Assembly: GCA_030037405.1 (NCBI GenBank) | Contig: JASHRK010000322.1 | Coordinates: forward strand, 1-11,070 | Direction of reading: 5' to 3' | Length of the DNA stretch: 11,070 nt | From: Acidimicrobiales bacterium | GTDB taxonomy: Bacteria; Actinomycetota; Acidimicrobiia; Acidimicrobiales; Bog-793 | Part shown: positions 1-5,490 of the stretch, one piece after another | Position numbering within the stretch: position 1 is the stretch's first letter | Layout of the letters: each line of letters opens with the position of its first letter | Made by a program: the position numbers and the translations under genes | The notes under the pieces: model-generated | What the model saw: only the letters and a program-made list of their open reading frames with translations | Databases searched by the model: none | Told to the model about the DNA's origin: nothing

Positions 1-1313
1 GTCGCCTCGTCACCTTCGAGCTTCTCGGCGCAGTCGAGGATGTTCTTCTGGGAGCGGAGAAGGGCGACACCACCACCGGGGACGACGCCCTCCTCGATGG
101 CGGCCTTCGTCGTCGAGACGGCGTCCTCGATGCGGTGTTTCTTCTCCTTCAGCTCCACCTCGGTGGCGGCGCCGACCTTGATGACGGCTACGCCGCCGGA
201 CAGCTTGGCGAGCCTCTCCTGCAGCTTCTCCCGGTCGTAGTCCGAGTCGGTGTTCTCGATCTCGGTCTTGATCTGGCTGATGCGGCCCTTGATGTCGCTC
301 TCGGCGCCTCCGCCTTCGACGACGGTCGTCTCGTCCTTCGTGACGACGACCTTGCGGGCCCGCCCGAGCAGCTCGAGCGTGACGTTCTCGACCTTCAGCC
401 CGACCTCTTCGGAGATGACCTGCCCACCGGTGAGGATGGCGATGTCCTGCAGCATGGCCTTGCGCCGCTCGCCGAAGCCGGGGGCCTTGACCGAGACGCT
501 CTTGAAGGTGCCGCGGATCTTGTTGACGACGAGAGTCGCAAGTGCCTCGCCTTCGACGTCCTCGGCGACGATGACGAGGGCCTTACCGGTCTGCATCACC
601 TTCTCGAGCACGGGAAGGAGGTCGCGGACGGCGGAGATCTTCGAGCCGACGAGGAGGATGTAGGGCTCGTCCAGAGCCGCCTCCATCCGCTCCGGGTCGG
701 TGACGAAGTAGGGCGAGATGTACCCCTTGTCGAAGCGCATGCCCTCTACGAGCTCCATCTCCATCCCGAAGGTCTGCGACTCCTCGACCGTGATCACCCC
801 GTCCTTGCCGACCTTGTCGATCGCCTCGGCGATCATGTCGCCGATCTCGTTGTCCGCCGCCGAGATGGCGGCGACCTGAGCTATCTGCTCCTTCGAGTCG
901 GTCACCTCCTTGGCGATGTCCTTGATCCGCGCGACGGCGGCCTCGACGGCCGCCTCGATGCCGCGCTTGAGCGACATCGGGTTCGCCCCTGCCGCCACGT
1001 TGCGAAGGCCCTCTCGCACCATCGCCCCGGCGAGCACGGTGGCTGTCGTGGTCCCGTCACCGGCCACGTCGTCCGTCTTCTTGGCGACTTCCTTGACGAG
1101 CTCCGCCCCGATCTTCTCCATCGGGTCCTCGAGCTCGATCTCCTTCGCGATCGAGACGCCGTCGTTGGTGATGGTGGGAGCTCCCCACTTCTTCTCCACC
1201 ACGACGTTGCGACCCTTCGGTCCAAGCGTGACCTTTACTGCGTCTACCAGCTGGTTCATCCCGCTCTCGAGCGACCGGCGGGCCGTCTCGTCGAAGGCGA
1301 TCAGCTTTGCCAT
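1..1313 (-). CDS. groEL: Chaperonin GroEL (60 kDa), 3' end outside the window
   Basis: ATP-driven cytosolic protein-folding chaperonin that forms stacked heptameric rings. The 437 codons visible start MAKLIAFDETARRSLESG, and the last ~100 residues of a normal ~540-residue protein lie beyond the left edge. The ATP-site signature DGTTTATVL follows VAKKTDDVAG near residue 85. The apical domain and the AATEVELKEKKHRIEDA segment are followed by the GGGVAL loop, with the expected conserved Asp before it. The ATG at 1313 is chosen because it gives the canonical N-terminus and has a purine-rich site, AGGAAGGA (1323-1330), 9 nt upstream. No groES precedes it: the upstream gene is a MoaD-like sulfur carrier. 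It is therefore a monocistronic-type groEL, as often found as the second copy in actinobacteria. Two CIRCE operators upstream imply repression by HrcA. Identification is certain; which paralogue it is cannot be settled here. Confidence 0.97.
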   Translation of the reverse strand, partial: MAKLIAFDETARRSLESGMNQLVDAVKVTLGPKGRNVVVEKKWGAPTITNDGVSIAKEIELEDPMEKIGAELVKEVAKKTDDVAGDGTTTATVLAGAMVREGLRNVAAGANPMSLKRGIEAAVEAAVARIKDIAKEVTDSKEQIAQVAAISAADNEIGDMIAEAIDKVGKDGVITVEESQTFGMEMELVEGMRFDKGYISPYFVTDPERMEAALDEPYILLVGSKISAVRDLLPVLEKVMQTGKALVIVAEDVEGEALATLVVNKIRGTFKSVSVKAPGFGERRKAMLQDIAILTGGQVISEEVGLKVENVTLELLGRARKVVVTKDETTVVEGGGAESDIKGRISQIKTEIENTDSDYDREKLQERLAKLSGGVAVIKVGAATEVELKEKKHRIEDAVSTTKAAIEEGVVPGGGVALLRSQKNILDCAEKLEGDEA

Positions 1314-1361
1314 CTCGGTTCGTCCTTCCTCTGGGGGCCCGGGTGCATCATTGGCCGGGCG

Positions 1362-1388
1362 TTGGCACTCTCATCGATCGAGTGCCAG
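1362..1388. promoter_or_regulatory. CIRCE operator 1 (HrcA site)
   Basis: TTGGCACTC, 9 nt, then GAGTGCCAG. This matches the CIRCE consensus TTAGCACTC-N9-GAGTGCTAA with the exact 9-nt spacer. It is the copy nearer to groEL and lies around the expected transcription start. CIRCE is bound by the heat-shock repressor HrcA. Confidence 0.9.
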
Positions 1389-1415
1389 ATTAGCACTCTC
1401 TGCCGGAGAGTGCTA
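1387..1415 (-). promoter_or_regulatory. Possible groEL promoter embedded in CIRCE
   Basis: On the minus strand a TAATCT hexamer (1392-1387) lies at the junction of the two CIRCE copies. It is 17 nt downstream of TAGCAC (1415-1410), a weak -35. The -35 is in one arm of the upstream CIRCE and the -10 at its other arm, so HrcA binding would cover the polymerase site. The -10 is reasonable and the -35 poor, so this is a candidate only. Confidence 0.4.
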
Positions 1416-1416
1416 C
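1390..1416. promoter_or_regulatory. CIRCE operator 2 (HrcA site)
   Basis: TTAGCACTC, 9 nt, then GAGTGCTAC: 17 of the 18 arm positions match the CIRCE consensus. It is separated from operator 1 by a single base (1389), giving a tandem double operator upstream of groEL. Confidence 0.93.
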
Positions 1417-1418
1417 TG

Positions 1419-1452
1419 GCCGTCCGGGGCGGTCTCAGCCCCCGGCGACGGC
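1419..1452 (-). terminator. GC-rich hairpin over the moaD-like stop codon
   Basis: Arms GCCGT and CCGGGG pair with CCCCGG and ACGGC, making an 11-bp stem with a 2-nt bulge (1446-1447) and a 10-nt loop (1430-1439). The loop contains the stop codon of the sulfur-carrier gene. No T-run follows on the minus strand, so it is not a classical intrinsic terminator. T-less hairpins can still attenuate or stabilise transcripts in high-GC actinobacteria. It sits 2 nt from the CIRCE block and would separate the thrC-moaD transcript from groEL. Confidence 0.4.
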
Positions 1453-1710
1453 GGGCACGATGGACACGGTCGTGCCGTCGGAGACTGCCGTGTCGAGCCC
1501 TTCGAGGTAGCGAACGTCCTCCTCGGCCACGAAGACGTTGACGAAACGCCGCAGGGTGCCCCGCTCGTCGAGGAGCCTCGCCTCGATCCCGGGATGATCG
1601 GCCTCCAGCGAGCCGATCACCTCCCGGACCGTGCCGGCGGGTACGTTCAGCTCGCTTCGCCCCTCCGTGAGGGTTCGAAGCTGGGCGGGGACTCTCACGG
1701 TCACGCTCAC
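1435..1710 (-). CDS. MoaD/ThiS-family sulfur-carrier protein (Gly-Gly C-terminus)
   Basis: A 91-residue ubiquitin-like beta-grasp protein. Family features visible are the N-terminal strand SVTVRVPAQLRTLT, the helix region TVREVIGSLEADHPG, the central RFVNVFVAEEDVRYL, and the ending DGTTVSIVPAVAGG. The free Gly-Gly end is the part adenylated by a MoeB/ThiF-type E1-like enzyme and turned into a thiocarboxylate. No residues follow it, so no trimming peptidase is needed. The GTG start at 1710 overlaps the stop codon of the upstream threonine-synthase-like gene (GTGA, 1707-1710), giving tight translational coupling and a probable 1:1 complex or carrier-enzyme pair. A role as true MoaD for molybdopterin is less likely, because no moa gene is adjacent. 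Regulation should follow the SAM riboswitch in front of the operon. The fold is secure; the acceptor pathway is inferred. Confidence 0.9.
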   Translation of the reverse strand: MSVTVRVPAQLRTLTEGRSELNVPAGTVREVIGSLEADHPGIEARLLDERGTLRRFVNVFVAEEDVRYLEGLDTAVSDGTTVSIVPAVAGG

Positions 1711-2978
1711 ATCGGCTCCTTCCAAGCTGACTCGCCGAGGGCCTCGGCGACGTCCTCGATCCGAGCTGCGACGGTCGCCGTCGCACCGACCGAGCTGCCG
1801 AAGGCCTCGACCGTCTTCAAGCCGTTCCCCGTCACGTAGGCGACGACCGTCTCGTCGCCTCTCACGACGCCCTCCCGGGCGAGGGCGGCGAGGGTGGCGA
1901 TCGTCACCCCCCCGGCCGTCTCGGCGAAGATGCCCTCTGTCCGCGCCAGCAACCGGATGGCCTTCAGGACCTCCTCGTCGCTCACCGAGCCGACGGCGCC
2001 ACCGGTGCGCCGCACCACCTCGAGGGCGTACCACCCGTCCGCAGGGTTCCCGATGGCGAGCGACTTCGCGATCGTCGCCGCCTTCACCGGGCGGACATGG
2101 TCGGCTCCTGCTGCGAAAGCTGCCGCCACCGGAGCGCATCCCGCCGCCTGGGCTCCCGAGACCCGGACGGGTCCGGAGGTATCTTCCCGATCGATGCGAG
2201 CTTCGACGAGGCCGAGCTCGACGAGCTCCCTGAAGCCCTTGTCGATCTTCGTGAGCTGGCTGCCCGAGGCGATCGGCACGACGACGTGGTCTGGCAGGCG
2301 CCATCCGAGCTGCTCGGCGACCTCGAAAGCGAGCGTCTTCGAACCCTCTGCGTAGTAGGGGCGCACGTTCACGTTCACGAACGCCCAGTCGTCGTGCTCG
2401 CTCGCCAGCTCGGCGCAGAGCCGGTTGACGTCGTCGTAGCTGCCCTCGACGGCGAGCAGGTCTCCGCCGAACACGGCTGTCGTGAGCATCTTCACGGCCT
2501 CGAGGTCGCTCGGGACGAGCACGACCGATCTCATGCCGGCGCGCGCCGCGTGGGCAGCGACCGAATTGGCCAGGTTCCCGGTGGAGGCACAGGCGGCGAC
2601 CTTGAAGCCGAGCTCGCGCGCCTTGGTCAGGGCGACGGTGACGACGCGGTCCTTGAAAGACCCGGTCGGGTTCCTCGTGTCGTCCTTCACCCACAGCTCG
2701 CCCAGACCGAGCTCGGCGGCGAGGCGGTCGGCGCGTACGAGGGGCGTGAACCCGGCGCCGAGACTGACGGGCCCGTCGGCATCGACGGGGAGGAGGTCCC
2801 CGTACCGCCAGATGTCGGGCGGTCCGGCCGAGATGCGCTCACGTGTGAGGGCGGCGCCCATCGCCTCGTAGTCGTAGGAGACCTCGAGGGGACCGAAACA
2901 GAACTCACAGGCGTGGAGAGCTCCTGCCGGGTATGCCCGGGCGCACTCCCGACACGTCAACGATTGGACGTAGCTCAT
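1707..2978 (-). CDS. thrC: Threonine-synthase-like PLP enzyme with N-terminal zinc ribbon
   Basis: A 423-residue fold-type II PLP enzyme. Residues 9-27 form a Cys4 zinc ribbon (C9-x2-C12, C24-x2-C27), as in archaeal and actinobacterial ThrC-like proteins. The Schiff-base lysine is K109 in NPTGSFKDRVV. The phosphate-binding loop is STGN (132-135), and TGNGLK lies near the C-terminus. Textbook activity: O-phosphohomoserine + water to threonine + phosphate, in the cytosol. As I recall, classical ThrC often has G after KDR; here it is VV, as in a separate actinobacterial ThrC-like clade. The ATG at 2978 has AGGAGG 4 nt upstream. The gene overlaps the sulfur-carrier gene by 4 bp and is preceded by a SAM-type riboswitch, unusual for threonine synthesis. 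The pair may instead make homocysteine from O-phosphohomoserine and carrier-bound sulfide. Family call is strong; exact reaction is uncertain. Confidence 0.9.
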   Translation of the reverse strand: MSYVQSLTCRECARAYPAGALHACEFCFGPLEVSYDYEAMGAALTRERISAGPPDIWRYGDLLPVDADGPVSLGAGFTPLVRADRLAAELGLGELWVKDDTRNPTGSFKDRVVTVALTKARELGFKVAACASTGNLANSVAAHAARAGMRSVVLVPSDLEAVKMLTTAVFGGDLLAVEGSYDDVNRLCAELASEHDDWAFVNVNVRPYYAEGSKTLAFEVAEQLGWRLPDHVVVPIASGSQLTKIDKGFRELVELGLVEARIDREDTSGPVRVSGAQAAGCAPVAAAFAAGADHVRPVKAATIAKSLAIGNPADGWYALEVVRRTGGAVGSVSDEEVLKAIRLLARTEGIFAETAGGVTIATLAALAREGVVRGDETVVAYVTGNGLKTVEAFGSSVGATATVAARIEDVAEALGESAWKEPM

Positions 2979-2982
2979 GGCT

Positions 2983-2988
2983 CCTCCT
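2983..2988 (-). promoter_or_regulatory. Shine-Dalgarno of the thrC-like gene, inside riboswitch P1
   Basis: AGGAGG on the minus strand, 4 nt from the ATG at 2978. Bases 2984-2988 also form the 3' side of the riboswitch P1 stem. When P1 closes on SAM the site would be paired and initiation blocked. This position supports translational rather than terminator-based control. Confidence 0.75.
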
Positions 2989-3092
2989 CATCGGTCGGGC
3001 ATTGGCACCTGGTGCCCGTCGGAGACTTCCCGGCGGGAACTGGTTGCCGCGGCGTCACAGGGCCCGTCCCTCAACCGCTCTGGATGATGAGC
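2984..3092 (-). promoter_or_regulatory. SAM riboswitch (S-box / SAM-I clan) upstream of thrC-moaD
   Basis: Read on the minus strand, the S-box core is present in order. CAGAG (3082-3078) is followed by P2 arms CGGT (3077-3074) and GCCG (3053-3050). The k-turn segment GAGGGA (3072-3067) has G3070-G3068 paired to CCC (3062-3060). Next come the internal TGTGAC (3059-3054), the hallmark GGCAACC (3048-3042), and its P3 partner GGTGCC (3009-3004). J3/4 follows as AATGCC (3003-2998), whose CC can pair with GG in the P2 loop as the known pseudoknot. P1 is TCATC (3087-3083) with GATGA (2992-2988), then one A-G mismatch (3088/2987), then CTC (3091-3089) with GAG (2986-2984). A distal P3 hairpin is TTCCC/GGGAA. 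P4 seems very short or missing, so the subclass (SAM-I, SAM-IV or I/IV variant) is open. High SAM should repress. Confidence 0.85.
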
Positions 3093-3096
3093 AAGC

Positions 3097-3126
3097 ATTC
3101 TGCCTGACGCGCACCGCACAAGTCAA
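3097..3126 (-). promoter_or_regulatory. Sigma-70-type promoter for the riboswitch-thrC-moaD transcript
   Basis: TTGACT (3126-3121) matches five of six -35 positions. After an 18-nt spacer, CAGAAT (3102-3097) matches four of six -10 positions. The expected start is near 3090, at the first bases of riboswitch P1, so the RNA would begin with the aptamer. The agreement between promoter position and aptamer 5' end supports both calls. Confidence 0.65.
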
Positions 3127-3199
3127 AATCCAGCTTGGCGCGCTTGCGGTGAAGCGCCCGGACACCTCCGAGCCCGCTGCTGGGTACGGTGAGTGTCCG

Positions 3200-4027
3200 A
3201 TGGCAGGCGTCCTCGACTCCCTCGAAGTCCTGGAAGGCATCTGTACCTTCGCGTGTGGGGACTTCCCGACCTCCGAGCTCGTCGAGGCGAAGCGGTCGTC
3301 GGCAACCCGCGTCCAGGTCTGCATCCCGGCGAAAGACGAGGAGGCCACCATCGGCTCGATCGTCTCGACCGTGCGACGAGAGCTCGTGGACGACCTGGGG
3401 CTCGTCGACGATCTCGTGGTAGTAGACGACGCCTCCCGCGACGCGACGGCCAGGCGTGCACGGGGGGCGGGCGCCCGTGTCGTCGCCGGACCGGGGCTCG
3501 GAAAGGGTCAGGCGATGGAGGCTGGCGTCGCCGCCCTCTCGGAGCTGTCGGAGCGGGGCGACGGCTCCCCGGAGGGGATAGTCGTGTTCCTGGACGGGGA
3601 CGTGGATGGGTTCGAGGCGTGTTTCGTCACGGGAATGCTCGGCCCCCTCTTGTGCTCACCGGCCATCGAGCTGGTGAAGGGCTGCTACCGCCGCCCGATC
3701 GGCGACGACCCGCATGGCGGTGGCCGCGTGACCGAGCTCGTCGCCAAACCGGCGCTCGAGCTGTGCTTCCCGGCGCTCGGCGGCCTACGACAGCCTCTCG
3801 CAGGCGAGACGGCAGCCCGGGCGTCGCTCCTTCGTGACGTCCGCCTCGCCCCGGGCTACGCCGTCGAGGTGGCACTGCTGATCGACGCCTACAGGCTGCG
3901 CGGCACGAGGGCCATCGCAGAAGTCGACCTGGGCGTGAGGCGCCATCGCAACCGCCCCCTCGCCGCCCTCGTGCCCCAGGCCAAAGAGGTGCTGGCGACG
4001 ATCCTCGAACGTTCGGGAGCACTGTGA
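3200..4027 (+). CDS. gpgS: Glucosyl-3-phosphoglycerate synthase (GT81)
   Basis: Transfers glucose from an NDP-glucose to 3-phosphoglycerate, the first step to glucosylglycerate. In mycobacteria this starts methylglucose lipopolysaccharide. The protein of 275 residues is a GT-A glycosyltransferase: the nucleotide-binding start is VQVCIPAKDEEATIGSIV (38-55), then VVVDDASRDAT (73-83), then the metal-binding D132-G-D134-V-D136. The GpgS-typical GGRVTELVAKPAL (174-186) and LRQPLAGE (196-203) follow. The ATG at 3200 is preferred because it gives a normal-length N-terminus and has a weak GGTGAG 6 nt upstream. An in-frame GTG at 3149 is possible, and the frame stays open further upstream over the antisense riboswitch, which I regard as non-coding. 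The stop overlaps the GTG of the next gene by 4 bp, so both form one operon. No convincing promoter is visible; TACGGT at 3185 is a weak -10. Confidence 0.9.
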   Translation: MAGVLDSLEVLEGICTFACGDFPTSELVEAKRSSATRVQVCIPAKDEEATIGSIVSTVRRELVDDLGLVDDLVVVDDASRDATARRARGAGARVVAGPGLGKGQAMEAGVAALSELSERGDGSPEGIVVFLDGDVDGFEACFVTGMLGPLLCSPAIELVKGCYRRPIGDDPHGGGRVTELVAKPALELCFPALGGLRQPLAGETAARASLLRDVRLAPGYAVEVALLIDAYRLRGTRAIAEVDLGVRRHRNRPLAALVPQAKEVLATILERSGAL

Positions 4028-5490
4028 GCGATCTCATCATCGCCGCCAACCGTGGCCCGTACTCGGTCTCCGTCGGAAGCGCCGGGGCTCTTGTCGCCTC
4101 CCCGGCTTCGGGCGGGCTGGCGCCGAGCCTGGCTTCGGCGCTCTCGGTCGGAAGCGACGGGGCCGTCTGGGTAGCGGCCGCCATGACGAAGGCGGAGCGC
4201 AGTGCGACCCGAGACGGCTCGATCGAGGCGCTCCCGGGGACAGAGGGCGTCAAGCTCACCCTGGTCGACCTCGACGAGGACACCTACGCGGCGGCGTACG
4301 ACGTCATCGCCAACGCCACCTTGTGGTTCATGCACCACGGGCTCTTCGACACTCCTCGACGGCCGATCTTCGACCGGCGGTGGCGGGAGGCCTGGGAGGG
4401 TTTTCGCGCTTACAACAGCGCATTTGCCTCCGAGATCTGCGAGCTCGCCACCCCGGGTGCCCACGTGCTCGTCAACGACTACCACCTCGCCCTCGTCGGC
4501 CGGCAGCTGGCCGAGGAACGCGGTGACCTGCACACGGTGCACTTCAGCCATACCCCCTTCGCCTCCCTGAGCGAGATCAACGTCCTTCCTCGGGACACGA
4601 GGCGTGAGCTGCTGGCGGGCCTGGTGGGCTTTGGCGCCTGCGGATTTCACACGACGAGGTGGCAGAGAGCCTTCGACACCGCCTGCCGGACCTACGGGGA
4701 GAACCCGCCACCGAGCTTCGCGGCGGCTCTCGGAGCCGACGTAGACAGGCTGGCAGAGGTCGCCGCCTCCCCCGAGTGCGCCACGGCGCTGGGGGCGCTC
4801 GAGGAGCTGGTGGGCGAGCGCAGGATGATCCTTCGCAGCGATCGGGTGGAGCTGTCCAAGAACATCCTCCGGGGCCTCCTCGCCTTCGACGCCCTCCTGG
4901 AGGAGCGCCCGGAGTGGCGGGGCCGCGTCTGCCTCGTGGCCCGCTCCTACCCGAGCCGGCAGTCTCTTGCGGAGTATCTCGCCTACCGCTCCGAGGTCGA
5001 GCACCTCGCCGAGCGCCTGAACGACAAGTGGGCCGGCCCCTGCGGAGGTGAGGAGCCCATCATCTCGGTCGTAGACGACGACTTCGCCTCGAGCGTCGCC
5101 GCCCTGAGGCGATATGACGTCCTTCTCGTCAACCCGATCCGCGACGGCATGAACCTCGTCGCCAAGGAGGGCCCGACCCTGAACGAGCGCGACGGCGTCC
5201 TCGTGTGCTCGGAGGAGGCCGGGGCCTACGAAGAGCTCTCGGAGGCAGCCTTGGGGATCCAACCCTTCGACGTCGCCGACACAGCGGCGGCGCTGGCCCG
5301 CGGCCTCGAGATGCCCGCCGCCGAGCGCGCCCGGCGGGCTGCACAGCTGAAGCGGGCAAGCGCCCGCCAACCCCCGTCGGAATGGCTGCAATCGGTGCTC
5401 TCCGAAGCGCGGCGACCGGCCTCAGCTCCCGTCTCCGACCCCGCCGACCCCGCCGACCCCGCTGACCCCGCTGACCCCGCCGACACCTGA
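4024..5490 (+). CDS. otsA: GT20 glycosyltransferase, trehalose-6-phosphate-synthase-like, with (DPA)5 tail
   Basis: A 488-residue GT-B enzyme of the OtsA family, expected to join NDP-glucose to a sugar phosphate such as glucose-6-phosphate. Family signatures are NRGP (9-12, with the phosphate-contacting Arg), SGGL (29-32), DYHL (152-155), H176-T-P-F, R274/K279 (equivalent spacing to E. coli R262/K267, but SKN replaces SKG), and RDGMNLVAKE (373-382, with D374 and E382). The acceptor region differs from classical OtsA: where most have LWPLFHY, this has LWFMHHGLFD (100-109). Acceptor identity is therefore uncertain; a pseudo-disaccharide or glycoside-phosphate synthase is possible. The GTG start overlaps gpgS (GTGA). 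The last ~17 residues are a DPA repeat that overlaps the convergent otsB gene and lies outside the catalytic fold. Confidence 0.85.
   Translation: MSDLIIAANRGPYSVSVGSAGALVASPASGGLAPSLASALSVGSDGAVWVAAAMTKAERSATRDGSIEALPGTEGVKLTLVDLDEDTYAAAYDVIANATLWFMHHGLFDTPRRPIFDRRWREAWEGFRAYNSAFASEICELATPGAHVLVNDYHLALVGRQLAEERGDLHTVHFSHTPFASLSEINVLPRDTRRELLAGLVGFGACGFHTTRWQRAFDTACRTYGENPPPSFAAALGADVDRLAEVAASPECATALGALEELVGERRMILRSDRVELSKNILRGLLAFDALLEERPEWRGRVCLVARSYPSRQSLAEYLAYRSEVEHLAERLNDKWAGPCGGEEPIISVVDDDFASSVAALRRYDVLLVNPIRDGMNLVAKEGPTLNERDGVLVCSEEAGAYEELSEAALGIQPFDVADTAAALARGLEMPAAERARRAAQLKRASARQPPSEWLQSVLSEARRPASAPVSDPADPADPADPADPADT

Noticed and set aside
135..1541. 468-residue plus-strand open frame opposite groEL
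   Set aside because: Its composition (rich in Asp, Leu, Gly, Val, Arg) is that of antisense high-GC sequence, and the opposite strand encodes textbook GroEL.
2097..3107. 336-residue plus-strand open frame opposite thrC and the riboswitch
   Set aside because: Antisense shadow of a well-supported PLP enzyme; no family signature.
3185..3190. TACGGT as the gpgS -10 element
   Set aside because: No acceptable -35 lies 16-19 nt upstream, and it sits only 9 nt before the ATG. Too weak to list.
2933..3199. N-terminal extension of GpgS to ATG 2933
   Set aside because: The extra ~89 residues cover the antisense of the thrC start, riboswitch and promoter, have an Arg/Pro-rich shadow-like composition, and are not needed for a full-length GT81 protein.
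3889..5391. 500-residue minus-strand open frame opposite the GT20 gene
   Set aside because: No recognisable domain, Arg/Gly/Pro-biased; the plus strand carries intact GT20 motifs over the same span.
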